Source: Planctomycetota bacterium (GTDB taxonomy: Bacteria; Planctomycetota; Phycisphaerae; Phycisphaerales; SM1A02). From it: a stretch of 32,003 nt of DNA. The translations under genes were made by a program, and so were the position numbers. Positions 1 to 7,747 of the stretch are shown here, in pieces; the stretch's first letter is position 1; the number at the start of each line of letters is the position of its first letter. A model generated the notes under the pieces. It ran no database searches. It had not been told where the DNA came from and worked only from the letters and a program-made list of their open reading frames with translations. The stretch covers positions 1 through 32,003 of the forward strand of contig JAGWXC010000005.1 in assembly GCA_018970045.1 (NCBI GenBank). Direction: 5' to 3'.

Positions 1-2201
1 AGGCGGTTCTCGACCGGGGTGCCGGTGAGCGCCACGCGGTGGTCAGCCTCGAGCGACCTGATCGCTGCGGTCTGCTTGGTCGGCGGGTTCTTGATGTGCT
101 GGGCTTCGTCGAGCACCACGCGGCGCCACGGGATGCGCTGCATGAGTTCCTTGTCGCGCACCACGATCGCGTAGGTCGTGATGACCACATCGACGTTGCG
201 TGCAGCCTGCTCGAACCGCTCGCCCATCGGGCGCTCGAGCCCGTGCTGCACATGCATGCGCAGGTTGGGTGCGAACCGCGAGAGTTCGCGCTGCCAGTTG
301 CCCAGCACGCTCATCGGGGCGACCAGCAGCGTGGGACCGACCGGCGCGGGAGCCGCGACCTGGCGCTCGTGCAGAAGCAGCGCAATGAGCTGGATCGTCT
401 TGCCAAGGCCCATGTCATCCGCGAGCACCGCGCCGAGCCGGTACTTGTCGAGGAACGCGAGCCAGCTCACGCCAGCCAATTGGTACGGGCGCAGCGAGCC
501 TTGGAACCCCGCAGGCTGCTCGAGCATCTGCAGCGATTCGGCTCCGGCCTTGGCGCCGAAGATCTCGGCGACCCAGCCGGTGGCGTCCATGCCCAGGATG
601 GGCATGCCGACGGGGCCGTCGATGCCGTGCGCCATGCGCAGCGCATCCACGAGCGTCATGCTGCCGCCGGGGTGCTCGCGCAGGAACTGCACGGCGCCCT
701 GGAAATCCTCGGGCCGGATCTCGACCCATTGACCGTTCACGCGCACGAGCGGCGAGCCTTGCTTGGCCAGCGCCTCGAACGCTTCGAGCGAGATCGGTGC
801 ATCGCCCACGGCGATCTGCCACCGATAGTCAACCAGCGACTGCAGGCCCAGCGCACCGCTGCTCGCGCCCGCGCCGCTGCTGCCTGATGGATCGGTCTCG
901 CCGCTGTTGATCATCAGTCGAGCACCGAGCCGGCTCGCAGGCTGGCCCCACCACTCCGGCACGATCACGTCGAAGCCCGCTTCGAGCAGGACTGGCCGGA
1001 TCTCGGCGAGCAGTGCGTAGGCTTGCTTCGTCGTCAGGTCCATGCCGCACGGGTCGCTCTCCTCGAGCGATTCCTCGAGCGCGGTCCAGATGCGGCTGGC
1101 GCGCGAGAGTTCCGCGAGCAGCAGCGCGCCCATCTCCTCGGCACGCGCGGCGTTCTTCGCCTGCTTGCTGCCGCTGGCCTTGGCCCAGATCTGCTCGGCA
1201 TCGACCGTGGTCGCGCCCGAAGGATCGGCCAGGTGGAACGAGCAGTGCCACAGCGCATCGGCCGCTGGTTCCTCGCCCGCCGGCGGCTCATGCAGCTCGA
1301 AGCGAAGCCGCCACGCCGAGCTCTCGTTGATGTCCTCAAGATTGCCGATCCAGCCGCGCACGAGCTTCAAGAGGCTCTGGTCGACGGTCTTGGGCTGCAC
1401 GACCGAATCGCCGCGATCGAGCAGGCCGGCGAGCCACGCCACGTGCGGGTCGGCAGCCACGTCGGCCCCTTCGATCGCATCAATGTAGGTCTCGGCCGAG
1501 AGGGCCTCGCGCACCTGCGCATCGACCATGCGGCCAAGGCAATCCTCGAGCATCGCCCACGCGCCGGCGCCGCCGGTGGCGTAGCCCTCATCGCCCACGG
1601 CACGCGCGCTTGCCGGCACGCTCGAGAGCAGGCGCTCGAGGCGGGTGTTCCATTCGCCGTCATGCATCCACGGCTGCCACGCGGCGTGCAGCGCGCCCGT
1701 GCGCTCCTGCCGAAGCGACGGCACCACGCGCTGGTCCGCGATCAGGTCGACCGCGAGCCGGCCGACGGCGTGCCACCAGCGGGTCTCGTGGCCAAGCTCG
1801 ATCGAGTGGTGGGAAGCGTCGTCTTGATGCAGCGCGAGCAGCACGCCGAGCGCATCGCGCGGAGCGATCTCGATCGAGGGCACGCGGGCGGTCGCGAGCT
1901 GCAGATCCTCGTCGCCGTCGATCGACGTGCCCAGGAGCGCTGCCATGCGGCTCGATGGCAGGGGCCAGGCGCCGCCGGCGAGTTGGCGGTGGGGCAGGAG
2001 CAGGGCGAGCTCGGTCGGCTTCGCGTGGGTGCCGGTGTGCAGGATCCCCGCCTCGCGAACGGCGTTTTCGAGCTCGGCATGGCTGGCGATGAAGGGGTGC
2101 ATCCCCGCATAGGCGGCCAGCGGTTTCTGTCGGGCGCGGCCGAGGTCTTCCGCCCAGAGGTGAAGGGCGTGGCCAGACCAGTTGCAATGGAGGACAAGCA
2201 T
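1..2201 (-). CDS. SNF2/HepA-family DEAD/DEAH-box helicase, C-terminus cut off by window edge
   Basis: Manual minus-strand translation from ATG at 2201 (MLVLHCNWSGHALHLWAEDLGRARQKPLAAYAG...) is open to the window edge. It contains LRPYQLAGVSWLAFLDKYRLGAVLADDMGLGKTIQLIALLL (Walker A), VVLDEAQHIKNP (DEAQ box) and VALTGTPVENR (motif III). It is absent from the ORF track because it has no stop inside the window. Confidence 0.92.
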   Translation of the reverse strand, partial: MLVLHCNWSGHALHLWAEDLGRARQKPLAAYAGMHPFIASHAELENAVREAGILHTGTHAKPTELALLLPHRQLAGGAWPLPSSRMAALLGTSIDGDEDLQLATARVPSIEIAPRDALGVLLALHQDDASHHSIELGHETRWWHAVGRLAVDLIADQRVVPSLRQERTGALHAAWQPWMHDGEWNTRLERLLSSVPASARAVGDEGYATGGAGAWAMLEDCLGRMVDAQVREALSAETYIDAIEGADVAADPHVAWLAGLLDRGDSVVQPKTVDQSLLKLVRGWIGNLEDINESSAWRLRFELHEPPAGEEPAADALWHCSFHLADPSGATTVDAEQIWAKASGSKQAKNAARAEEMGALLLAELSRASRIWTALEESLEESDPCGMDLTTKQAYALLAEIRPVLLEAGFDVIVPEWWGQPASRLGARLMINSGETDPSGSSGAGASSGALGLQSLVDYRWQIAVGDAPISLEAFEALAKQGSPLVRVNGQWVEIRPEDFQGAVQFLREHPGGSMTLVDALRMAHGIDGPVGMPILGMDATGWVAEIFGAKAGAESLQMLEQPAGFQGSLRPYQLAGVSWLAFLDKYRLGAVLADDMGLGKTIQLIALLLHERQVAAPAPVGPTLLVAPMSVLGNWQRELSRFAPNLRMHVQHGLERPMGERFEQAARNVDVVITTYAIVVRDKELMQRIPWRRVVLDEAQHIKNPPTKQTAAIRSLEADHRVALTGTPVENR

Positions 2202-2219
2202 CGTGGGGAGTGATCCGAG

Positions 2220-2292
2220 TGATCGCGCTGGGGATCGAACCCAGGACCTAGTGATTAAAAGTCACTTGCTCTACCGGCTGAGCTACGCGATC
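2220..2292 (-). tRNA. tRNA-Lys (anticodon TTT)
   Basis: Reverse complement GATCGCGTAGCTCAGCCGGTAGAGCAAGTGACTTTTAATCACTAGGTCCTGGGTTCGATCCCCAGCGCGATCA. Acceptor GATCGCG/CGCGATC, D-arm GCTC/GAGC, anticodon arm AGTGA-CTTTTAA-TCACT, T-arm CTGGG-TTCGATC-CCCAG. CCA is not encoded. Confidence 0.95.
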
Positions 2293-2518
2293 CGAAGGGG
2301 GAACGATCGTAGCCGGGAAGGACGTGCAGGACGGCAAGGAGTCTGCAAAGGGGCGCTTTATCGACCAGATTCCCGGTTGGCATGAAGTTCCGGGGGCGTC
2401 TGGTGCGCATATTCGCGCAAGTGTGCCCGGGGCATTGACTCGGGCAAGGCAAAATAACACATTTGCGGTGCATAAGGCGGGTTCTTTGAACCTTGGCGAC
2501 TCGCCGTCCGATCAATGG

Positions 2519-2537
2519 GTGACCGATTCTCGGTCAC
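2519..2537 (+). promoter_or_regulatory. Perfect 8-bp inverted repeat (GTGACCGA-TTC-TCGGTCAC) just upstream of the Xer recombinase start
   Basis: Read directly from sequence; ends 16 nt before the ATG at 2554 and next to a possible SD (AGGTAA). Confidence 0.4.
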
Positions 2538-2553
2538 GACCAGGTAACGCACC

Positions 2554-3531
2554 ATGCACGACAGCAACCCACTCATCGGCCAGTTCCTGACCTACCTCAT
2601 CGACGAGCGGCACTTCAGCCCGTACACGAGTCGGTGCTATGGCCTCGACCTGCGTCAGTTCGCCGAGTACCTGACCGCCGAGCACTCGATCCCGGCGAAC
2701 CAGGCTGCCGAAGAGGCCAGCCTGAAGACCCGCAACCCGTCGGCGAAGAAGACCGTCACCGACTGGCTGCTCCTGGGTGATGTCGAGGTGATCCGCGCCT
2801 ACCTCACCAAGATGGCCGAGCAGAATTACTCGCCGGCCACGACCGCCCGCAAGATCGCCACGCTGCGCAGCTTCCACAAGTGGATGGAGAAGCGCGGCTA
2901 CATCGGCTCGAACCCCATGACCCTGATTCGCACCCCCAAGCAGCCCCGCCGGCTGCCGAAGGCGATCAGCGTCGACCAGATCGAGAAGCTCCTGGCCGCC
3001 CCGAGCGACGGCGAGGTCCTGGGTGCGCGCGACCGCGCGATCCTCGAGACCCTGTACTCGACCGGCATCCGAGTGAGCGAAGTCGTCGGCATCAACCGTG
3101 CCGATGTCGACATCGAGCGCCAGCAGATCATCATCCGCGGCAAGGGCCGCCGGGAGCGCGTGGTGCCGCTGGGCGTGCACGCGCTGGGATCGATCGGCAA
3201 GTACCTCACGATGATCGAGTCCGAGCGTGGGCCGCTCGCCCCGACCAGCCCGCTCTTCGTGAACAAGCACGGCACCCGCCTGTCGAGCCGCTCGGTGCGC
3301 CGCAAGGTCGCCAAGTACCTCGAGCAGGCCGGCCTGGATCCTGACATCAGCCCGCACACCATCCGCCACTCGTTCGCCACGCACCTGCTCGACAACGGTG
3401 CGGACCTGCGCGCGGTGCAGGAACTCCTGGGCCACCAGAGCCTGAGCTCCACGCAGATCTACACCCACCTCACCACGCAGAAGATGCGCGACGCGTACGA
3501 CCGTGCGCATCCTCGCGCCGAGGCGGGCTGA
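2554..3531 (+). CDS. Tyrosine recombinase, XerC/XerD family
   Basis: 325 aa. N-terminal SAM-like domain (FLTYLIDERHFSPYTSRCYGLDLRQFAEYL); catalytic motifs STGIRVSEVVGI (R), HTIRHSFATHLLDNGADLRAVQELLGH (HxxR...H) and STQIYTHLT (Y). Confidence 0.95.
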   Translation: MHDSNPLIGQFLTYLIDERHFSPYTSRCYGLDLRQFAEYLTAEHSIPANQAAEEASLKTRNPSAKKTVTDWLLLGDVEVIRAYLTKMAEQNYSPATTARKIATLRSFHKWMEKRGYIGSNPMTLIRTPKQPRRLPKAISVDQIEKLLAAPSDGEVLGARDRAILETLYSTGIRVSEVVGINRADVDIERQQIIIRGKGRRERVVPLGVHALGSIGKYLTMIESERGPLAPTSPLFVNKHGTRLSSRSVRRKVAKYLEQAGLDPDISPHTIRHSFATHLLDNGADLRAVQELLGHQSLSSTQIYTHLTTQKMRDAYDRAHPRAEAG

Positions 3532-3537
3532 TCCGGC

Positions 3538-4437
3538 ATGGCTGCGGCGGCGCGCACCCCACGAGCGCGCCGGCGCACGACCGGTGATGGCACGCATGCG
3601 GGCCGTGATTCCACGCTAGCCGACGCACGTGCAGGCACGATCACGCGATCGGGCACGCGCCGTGCCGCGCGCTCAGCGACCGGGCGTGCCAAGGCTGCGC
3701 TCGTCCAGATCCATCACGGCGATTGCCTCGATGTGCTGCCGCGGCTCGAACCGCGGCAGTTTCATTTTTGCTGCATCGATCCGCCGTTCAACACCGGGTC
3801 AGCCAAGCGCAGTTCGCGCAGCGGCGAACAGCTTGGGTACCGCGATTCATTTGGTGGGCTTGATGCGTACATCGCGTGGCTGCGGCCACGGTTGCTCGCG
3901 ATCCACCGCGTGCTGCGTGATGATGGCACCGTGCTCGTGCACTGCGATTGGCGGGCGAGCCATCGGATCCGCGTGCTCCTCGACGAGGTCTTCGGCGAGC
4001 GCAGGTTCCTGAATCATCTGGTGTGGCAGTACGGGCTCGGGGGGTCGAGCCCGCGCATGTTCGCGCGCAAGCACGATGACCTCCTCTGGTATGCGAAGGG
4101 AAGTTCGTGGTGGTTCAACGCGCCACGCGTGCCCGCGACGAGCCAGCGACTGAAGGGTCAGACGAAGAAGGCGACCGACGTGCTCGAGGTGCCTTCGATC
4201 AACAACATGGCGAAGGAACGCGTGGGCTGGCCGACGCAAAAGCCGCTCGCGCTGCTGGAGCTGCTCGTGGGTGCGTGCTGCCCGCCTGGTGGCGCCGTGC
4301 TTGATTGCTTCTGCGGTAGCGGCACCACGCTGGTCGCCGCTGCCCGGCTGGGCCGCAGCGCCGTGGGCGTAGATGCCGATGCCCGCGCGGTGGAGCTGGC
4401 GCGGGGGCGGGTGGAGGCTGTGTGCCTGGCGGATTGA
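3538..4437 (+). CDS. Site-specific DNA methyltransferase (N4-cytosine/N6-adenine type, beta-class motif order)
   Basis: Motif IV CCIDPPFNTG precedes motif I VLDCFCGSGTTLVAAARLGRSAVGVD; WPTQKPLALLELLV also present. First ~55 aa are low-complexity and basic, so the true start may be downstream. Confidence 0.88.
   Translation: MAAAARTPRARRRTTGDGTHAGRDSTLADARAGTITRSGTRRAARSATGRAKAALVQIHHGDCLDVLPRLEPRQFHFCCIDPPFNTGSAKRSSRSGEQLGYRDSFGGLDAYIAWLRPRLLAIHRVLRDDGTVLVHCDWRASHRIRVLLDEVFGERRFLNHLVWQYGLGGSSPRMFARKHDDLLWYAKGSSWWFNAPRVPATSQRLKGQTKKATDVLEVPSINNMAKERVGWPTQKPLALLELLVGACCPPGGAVLDCFCGSGTTLVAAARLGRSAVGVDADARAVELARGRVEAVCLAD
3736..3769 (+). terminator. Terminator-like hairpin inside the methyltransferase CDS
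   Basis: CTGCCGCGG-CTCGAA-CCGCGGCAG (perfect 9-bp stem, 6-nt loop) followed by TTTCATTTTT. Confidence 0.35.
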
Positions 4438-4467
4438 GTGGCACGGGAGCCGAGCCTGCCGCCCCAA

Positions 4468-4875
4468 TCACTCGCTCGAGCGCGCACGCGCAGTGATCGA
4501 AATCACCAGGCTCGCAAAGGCAGCGTGGAAGCTCGGTAGTTCACCCAGCAGCGCCTGAGCCATGGAGGCGCGGTACAGGTGCACGGCATCATTGCGCTGG
4601 CGAAGGATGCGCTCGAAAGCGGCTTCATCGGTGATGAGGCCGGCTTGAAGGCCGTGGCGAAACGCAGCGCGAGGAGTCGGGGCGACGACGCCGGCGCGGG
4701 CAGCATCGAGCTTGAGCAGTTTCCACGAGACCTCGAACGCGAGATTGAAATGCAGCAGTGCTGAATCGGCTGCAAACTCCTGATCAGTGCGCTGCAGCGC
4801 GAGTTCAAGCCGATCGACCACTCGCGCGAGGTCGGCGAGCAGGAGATCGAACCGCTCGGGATCGGTCTGGCTCAT
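4468..4875 (-). CDS. HEPN-domain nucleotidyltransferase substrate-binding protein, HI0074-like (putative toxin)
   Basis: LLHFNLAFEVSWKLLKLDAARAG...TPRAAFRHGLQAGLI...RQRNDAVHLY. Contains the HEPN R-X4-H-X-Y signature (RNDAVHLY). Confidence 0.85.
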   Translation of the reverse strand: MSQTDPERFDLLLADLARVVDRLELALQRTDQEFAADSALLHFNLAFEVSWKLLKLDAARAGVVAPTPRAAFRHGLQAGLITDEAAFERILRQRNDAVHLYRASMAQALLGELPSFHAAFASLVISITARARSSE

Positions 4876-5189
4876 GACAGGTGGATGACGTGGCGCGACG
4901 CGATGCGGACGAAGTCCGGATCGGCGCGGTCGAAATCAACAAGATCGACCTGACGGATCGTGGGCAAGGCATCGATCGCGATACGCAGGTCGCGCTCTGC
5001 GCCTGCATCGGTGCCGGGCAGCCTGCGGAACCCCACATCAAGATCGGAGGCCTGATGCTGCGAACCGCTGGCGAAGGAGCCGAACACGAACACGCTCAGG
5101 CCACGCGCGGTGAACTGCTCGGCGACGGCAAGAAGCGCCTGCCAGACGGCAGGGTGCAACCGATCGGGGCAGGTCGGTGCGTGCGGCAT
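4872..5189 (-). CDS. MNT-type minimal nucleotidyltransferase (putative antitoxin of MNT/HEPN pair)
   Basis: 105 aa. VFVFGSFASGSQHQASDLDVGF = GS-X10-DxD; overlaps the HEPN ORF by 4 nt (ATGA). Confidence 0.88.
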   Translation of the reverse strand: MPHAPTCPDRLHPAVWQALLAVAEQFTARGLSVFVFGSFASGSQHQASDLDVGFRRLPGTDAGAERDLRIAIDALPTIRQVDLVDFDRADPDFVRIASRHVIHLS

Positions 5190-5261
5190 CCGATCATCGT
5201 AAACCCGTCGAAGCTGATTCGATGAGAACCGGCGAAAGTTCGGTGACCTGCCCCGGCCCAG

Positions 5262-6341
5262 TCAGCCCGGGCAGGGTCCCCATTGCGCCAGCAGCACGCC
5301 AAGGTCCGCCTGGCCGATGGATCCGTCGCCATCGAGATCGAAACGATCGAACGCCGGATCCATCGAGCCCCACGCTGCGAGCAGCAGCCCGAGGTCCGCG
5401 CTGTTCACGAGTCCATCGTCCGTCACGTCAGCGACGCAGAGCGAAGGCGGCGAGTACTCCTGCGTGGCTGGGATCCACTGCCGACCGCTCGGCGTTGGAC
5501 CGATGCCGCCAGCAAGGACGTACACATCGCGTGCCTCGTCGTGCGCCCAATTCACGTATCCGCGCGGCGGACCGCCCACGCCGCACTGCACCCAAGAGTC
5601 TCCTTCAAGCACCCATGTACTGCCGTACTCCACCTCGCCGCAGCAGGTGGTTCCACCGTGGAGCACGGTTCGGCCGCGACGGGCGTCGTACAGCATGTTG
5701 AACACGTAGCGGGCCGGACCCGTCGATGGGAGCTGGGTCCATGTTGCACCGTTCCACGTCCACGTGTCGTTGCGGTTGAAGAAGTAGTAGCCACCATGGA
5801 GGACGGATTGGCCACGCGCCTTGTCGTACACCATCCGGTGGGCGTATCGGGGGCCGATCGGTCCGTTGCCGAACGACTGCCAGGTGTTGGTCCCCGGGTT
5901 CCATTCCCAGGTGTCGGCCAGGAGCGAACTGCCATTGAATCCACCATGCACGACCAGGCGATCACGCGTGGTGTCGAAGGCGATGGCGGGATAGTCGCGG
6001 CCGCCAATCACGTTGTCGCTCATGAGCGTGAGCGTTGCGGTGGGGCAGTGGTACGACCAGAGTTTGTCGTCATAGCCCCATGGACCAAAGATGTACATCG
6101 TCTGGCGAGCCGGGTCGTAGCACATGGACTGCGCTGCACCTCCGGGAAATGCCGATCGAATGGACCATGACGTGCCGTCATACTCCCAGATGGCCTCGTC
6201 TGCCGCGGTGACGATGCGACGTCGAACCGGGTCATAGCCGATCGCCACGCTGCCGTGGCCTTCAGGGGTGGCTTGGGTCCAGGTCCCATCACAGGGTGAC
6301 TGGGCGAGGACTGCGGCAACGATGAGTTGAGTGGTCAGCAT
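5262..6341 (-). CDS. Secreted kelch-repeat protein with C-terminal dockerin/EF-hand-like repeats
   Basis: Signal peptide MLTTQLIVAAVLAQS; repeated (V/L)HGG...W.W.. units; C-terminal DVTDDGLVNSADLGLLLAAWG and DLDGDGSIGQADLGVLLAQWGPCPG. Confidence 0.85.
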   Translation of the reverse strand: MLTTQLIVAAVLAQSPCDGTWTQATPEGHGSVAIGYDPVRRRIVTAADEAIWEYDGTSWSIRSAFPGGAAQSMCYDPARQTMYIFGPWGYDDKLWSYHCPTATLTLMSDNVIGGRDYPAIAFDTTRDRLVVHGGFNGSSLLADTWEWNPGTNTWQSFGNGPIGPRYAHRMVYDKARGQSVLHGGYYFFNRNDTWTWNGATWTQLPSTGPARYVFNMLYDARRGRTVLHGGTTCCGEVEYGSTWVLEGDSWVQCGVGGPPRGYVNWAHDEARDVYVLAGGIGPTPSGRQWIPATQEYSPPSLCVADVTDDGLVNSADLGLLLAAWGSMDPAFDRFDLDGDGSIGQADLGVLLAQWGPCPG

Positions 6342-6801
6342 GGTGGTCTCCGGAATGAGCGCTGTGCGTCATTCAAGCGTACGGCGTCGCTTGCAAGGGC
6401 AAGTCGCCAGCCGCCGCACTGCATTCGGATCCGGTGCGTAAACGGAACATCAGACGTCGGAATGACTTGAGATCCGGCCATTCCGTGCGCGGGTACCGAC
6501 GATGCGTTGGATGAGGACCGGTACGTTGTCGATCTGGTTGCCGGCGGCATCGGCGAGTCCATCCTCGACAGTCTGGTCCCGAGCCGGGAACGCTCAGCAG
6601 CACCGTGCATCGCGCGTGATGAGCGCTGACATGAATGCCACTGGGCGAGCGATTCAACTCAGCTTCATCCGCGTTGACCAATGCGCGTTGCCTTTCTGAG
6701 CCAGTAAGGCAATGCAATGAGGTATCTGCATGATCTTTGACCAATTCAGGGATTGCAGCACCACTGCGCCAATTCCGGAGTAGCGTGTCCGTGTATAGGA
6801 T

Positions 6802-6821
6802 CACGCGCAGCGTTGCGCGTG
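6802..6821 (+). other. Perfect hairpin (CACGCGCA-GCGT-TGCGCGTG)
   Basis: 8-bp perfect stem with 4-nt loop, intergenic. Confidence 0.45.
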
Positions 6822-6842
6822 CGAATCGGGTGCATTGGAGCT

Positions 6843-6879
6843 CAGTCGGAGCGCTCTTGGCGTTCCGACTGTTTGTTTT
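6843..6879 (+). terminator. Rho-independent terminator-like hairpin upstream of the PEP-CTERM-like gene
   Basis: CAGTCGGAGCGC-TCTTG-GCGTTCCGACTG (12-bp stem with one G-U) followed by TTTGTTTT. Confidence 0.7.
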
Positions 6880-6948
6880 CCCCCCTGCGAAGGTCCGAAG
6901 GCGGCCTGCACATGTGTTCGCGTTGAAACCTTTCTCGAAAGGCCTGTC

Positions 6949-7593
6949 ATGTCTCATGCCATCATCACGTCCGTCCTCGCCCTGCCCGTTGCGGGGTGCT
7001 TCCTCGGTGCCGTCGCCCATCACGCCTCTGCAAGCGTGGTGGCCATCGAGGGAAACACGGCCCTCAGCACCGAGGGGCTCGCCAACTTCGCGGGTTCGTT
7101 GGAGTACCAGTTTCTGGGCGGCAGCCAAGGCCAGCTCACGGTCACGCTGACCAACACCACCGATGTGTCCATCGGGGGCTACCTGACGGCATTCATGTTC
7201 CGCACGCCAGAGTTCTTCGGTGCGTTCACGTCGTCCATGGTGTCGTCGTCCTACGGAGCCATGACGGACATCCCGGCCGGTTCCAACGGCTCGCCATTCC
7301 CGGGAACCTGGCTGGGCGGTGCTGGATTGGGGGCGACGTGGCTGGGTGGCGGCAGCCCCAACAGTGGCGTTGCCGTAGGCGCGACCGGCCAGTGGGTCTT
7401 CTCCATCACCGGGGCGATGGCATCGGGACTGGATGCCGCGGACTTCGTCGATGGTGACGCCTACGCCTTCATCGTTCGCTTCCGCGGACTTGCAGACGGT
7501 GGGTCCGACAAGGTGCCGGCTTCGACGCCCGCGCCTGGAGCCATGGCCCTCGCAGCCGCCGGACTGGCGTGCGGCCGTCGCCGTCGTGATTGA
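6949..7593 (+). CDS. Secreted protein with PEP-CTERM-like C-terminal sorting tail
   Basis: Start chosen at 6949 (SD-like AAAGG upstream; the longer ORF from 6835 would span the hairpin). Signal peptide MSHAIITSVLALPVAGCFLGAVAHHASA; C-terminus STPAPGAMALAAAGLACGRRRRD (PxPG + hydrophobic stretch + Arg cluster). Confidence 0.72.
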   Translation: MSHAIITSVLALPVAGCFLGAVAHHASASVVAIEGNTALSTEGLANFAGSLEYQFLGGSQGQLTVTLTNTTDVSIGGYLTAFMFRTPEFFGAFTSSMVSSSYGAMTDIPAGSNGSPFPGTWLGGAGLGATWLGGGSPNSGVAVGATGQWVFSITGAMASGLDAADFVDGDAYAFIVRFRGLADGGSDKVPASTPAPGAMALAAAGLACGRRRRD

Positions 7594-7747
7594 GCGGTGT
7601 TGACTGAGCCCGCCGGGGCCGGGTGCTTGCCCGGTTCTGGCGAGGCCAGCGCCTTGATGTGTGCCTTGGGCCCTTCGCGCAGCTCGCCATGTTGGCGGGC
7701 CAGGTGTGGCGTGGGGCTGTCGGTCCAACATGCAAAGGAAAGCGACC

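Noticed and set aside
1023-2213. 396-aa plus-strand ORF (and the 282-aa ORF at 39-887)
   Set aside because: Antisense shadows of the SNF2 helicase in high-GC DNA; compositionally odd, no recognisable motifs.
2182-2385. 67-aa ORF MQWRTSIVGSDPSDRAGDRTQDLVIKSHLLYRLSYAIRR
   Set aside because: Classic spurious translation of the antisense strand of a tRNA gene.
2430-2465. TTGACT ... TAACAC promoter-like pair upstream of xer
   Set aside because: Spacing is wrong for a standard sigma70 promoter; not supportable by eye.
2512-3597. 361-aa minus-strand ORF over the Xer gene
   Set aside because: Antisense shadow of a clear tyrosine recombinase; no recognisable domain.
6360-6700. Protein-like fragments in both strands of the ~500-bp intergenic region (e.g. 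VEDGLADAAGNQIDNVPVLIQRIVG)
   Set aside because: Too short, no start/RBS context and no family match I can defend; could be a gene remnant but unsupported.
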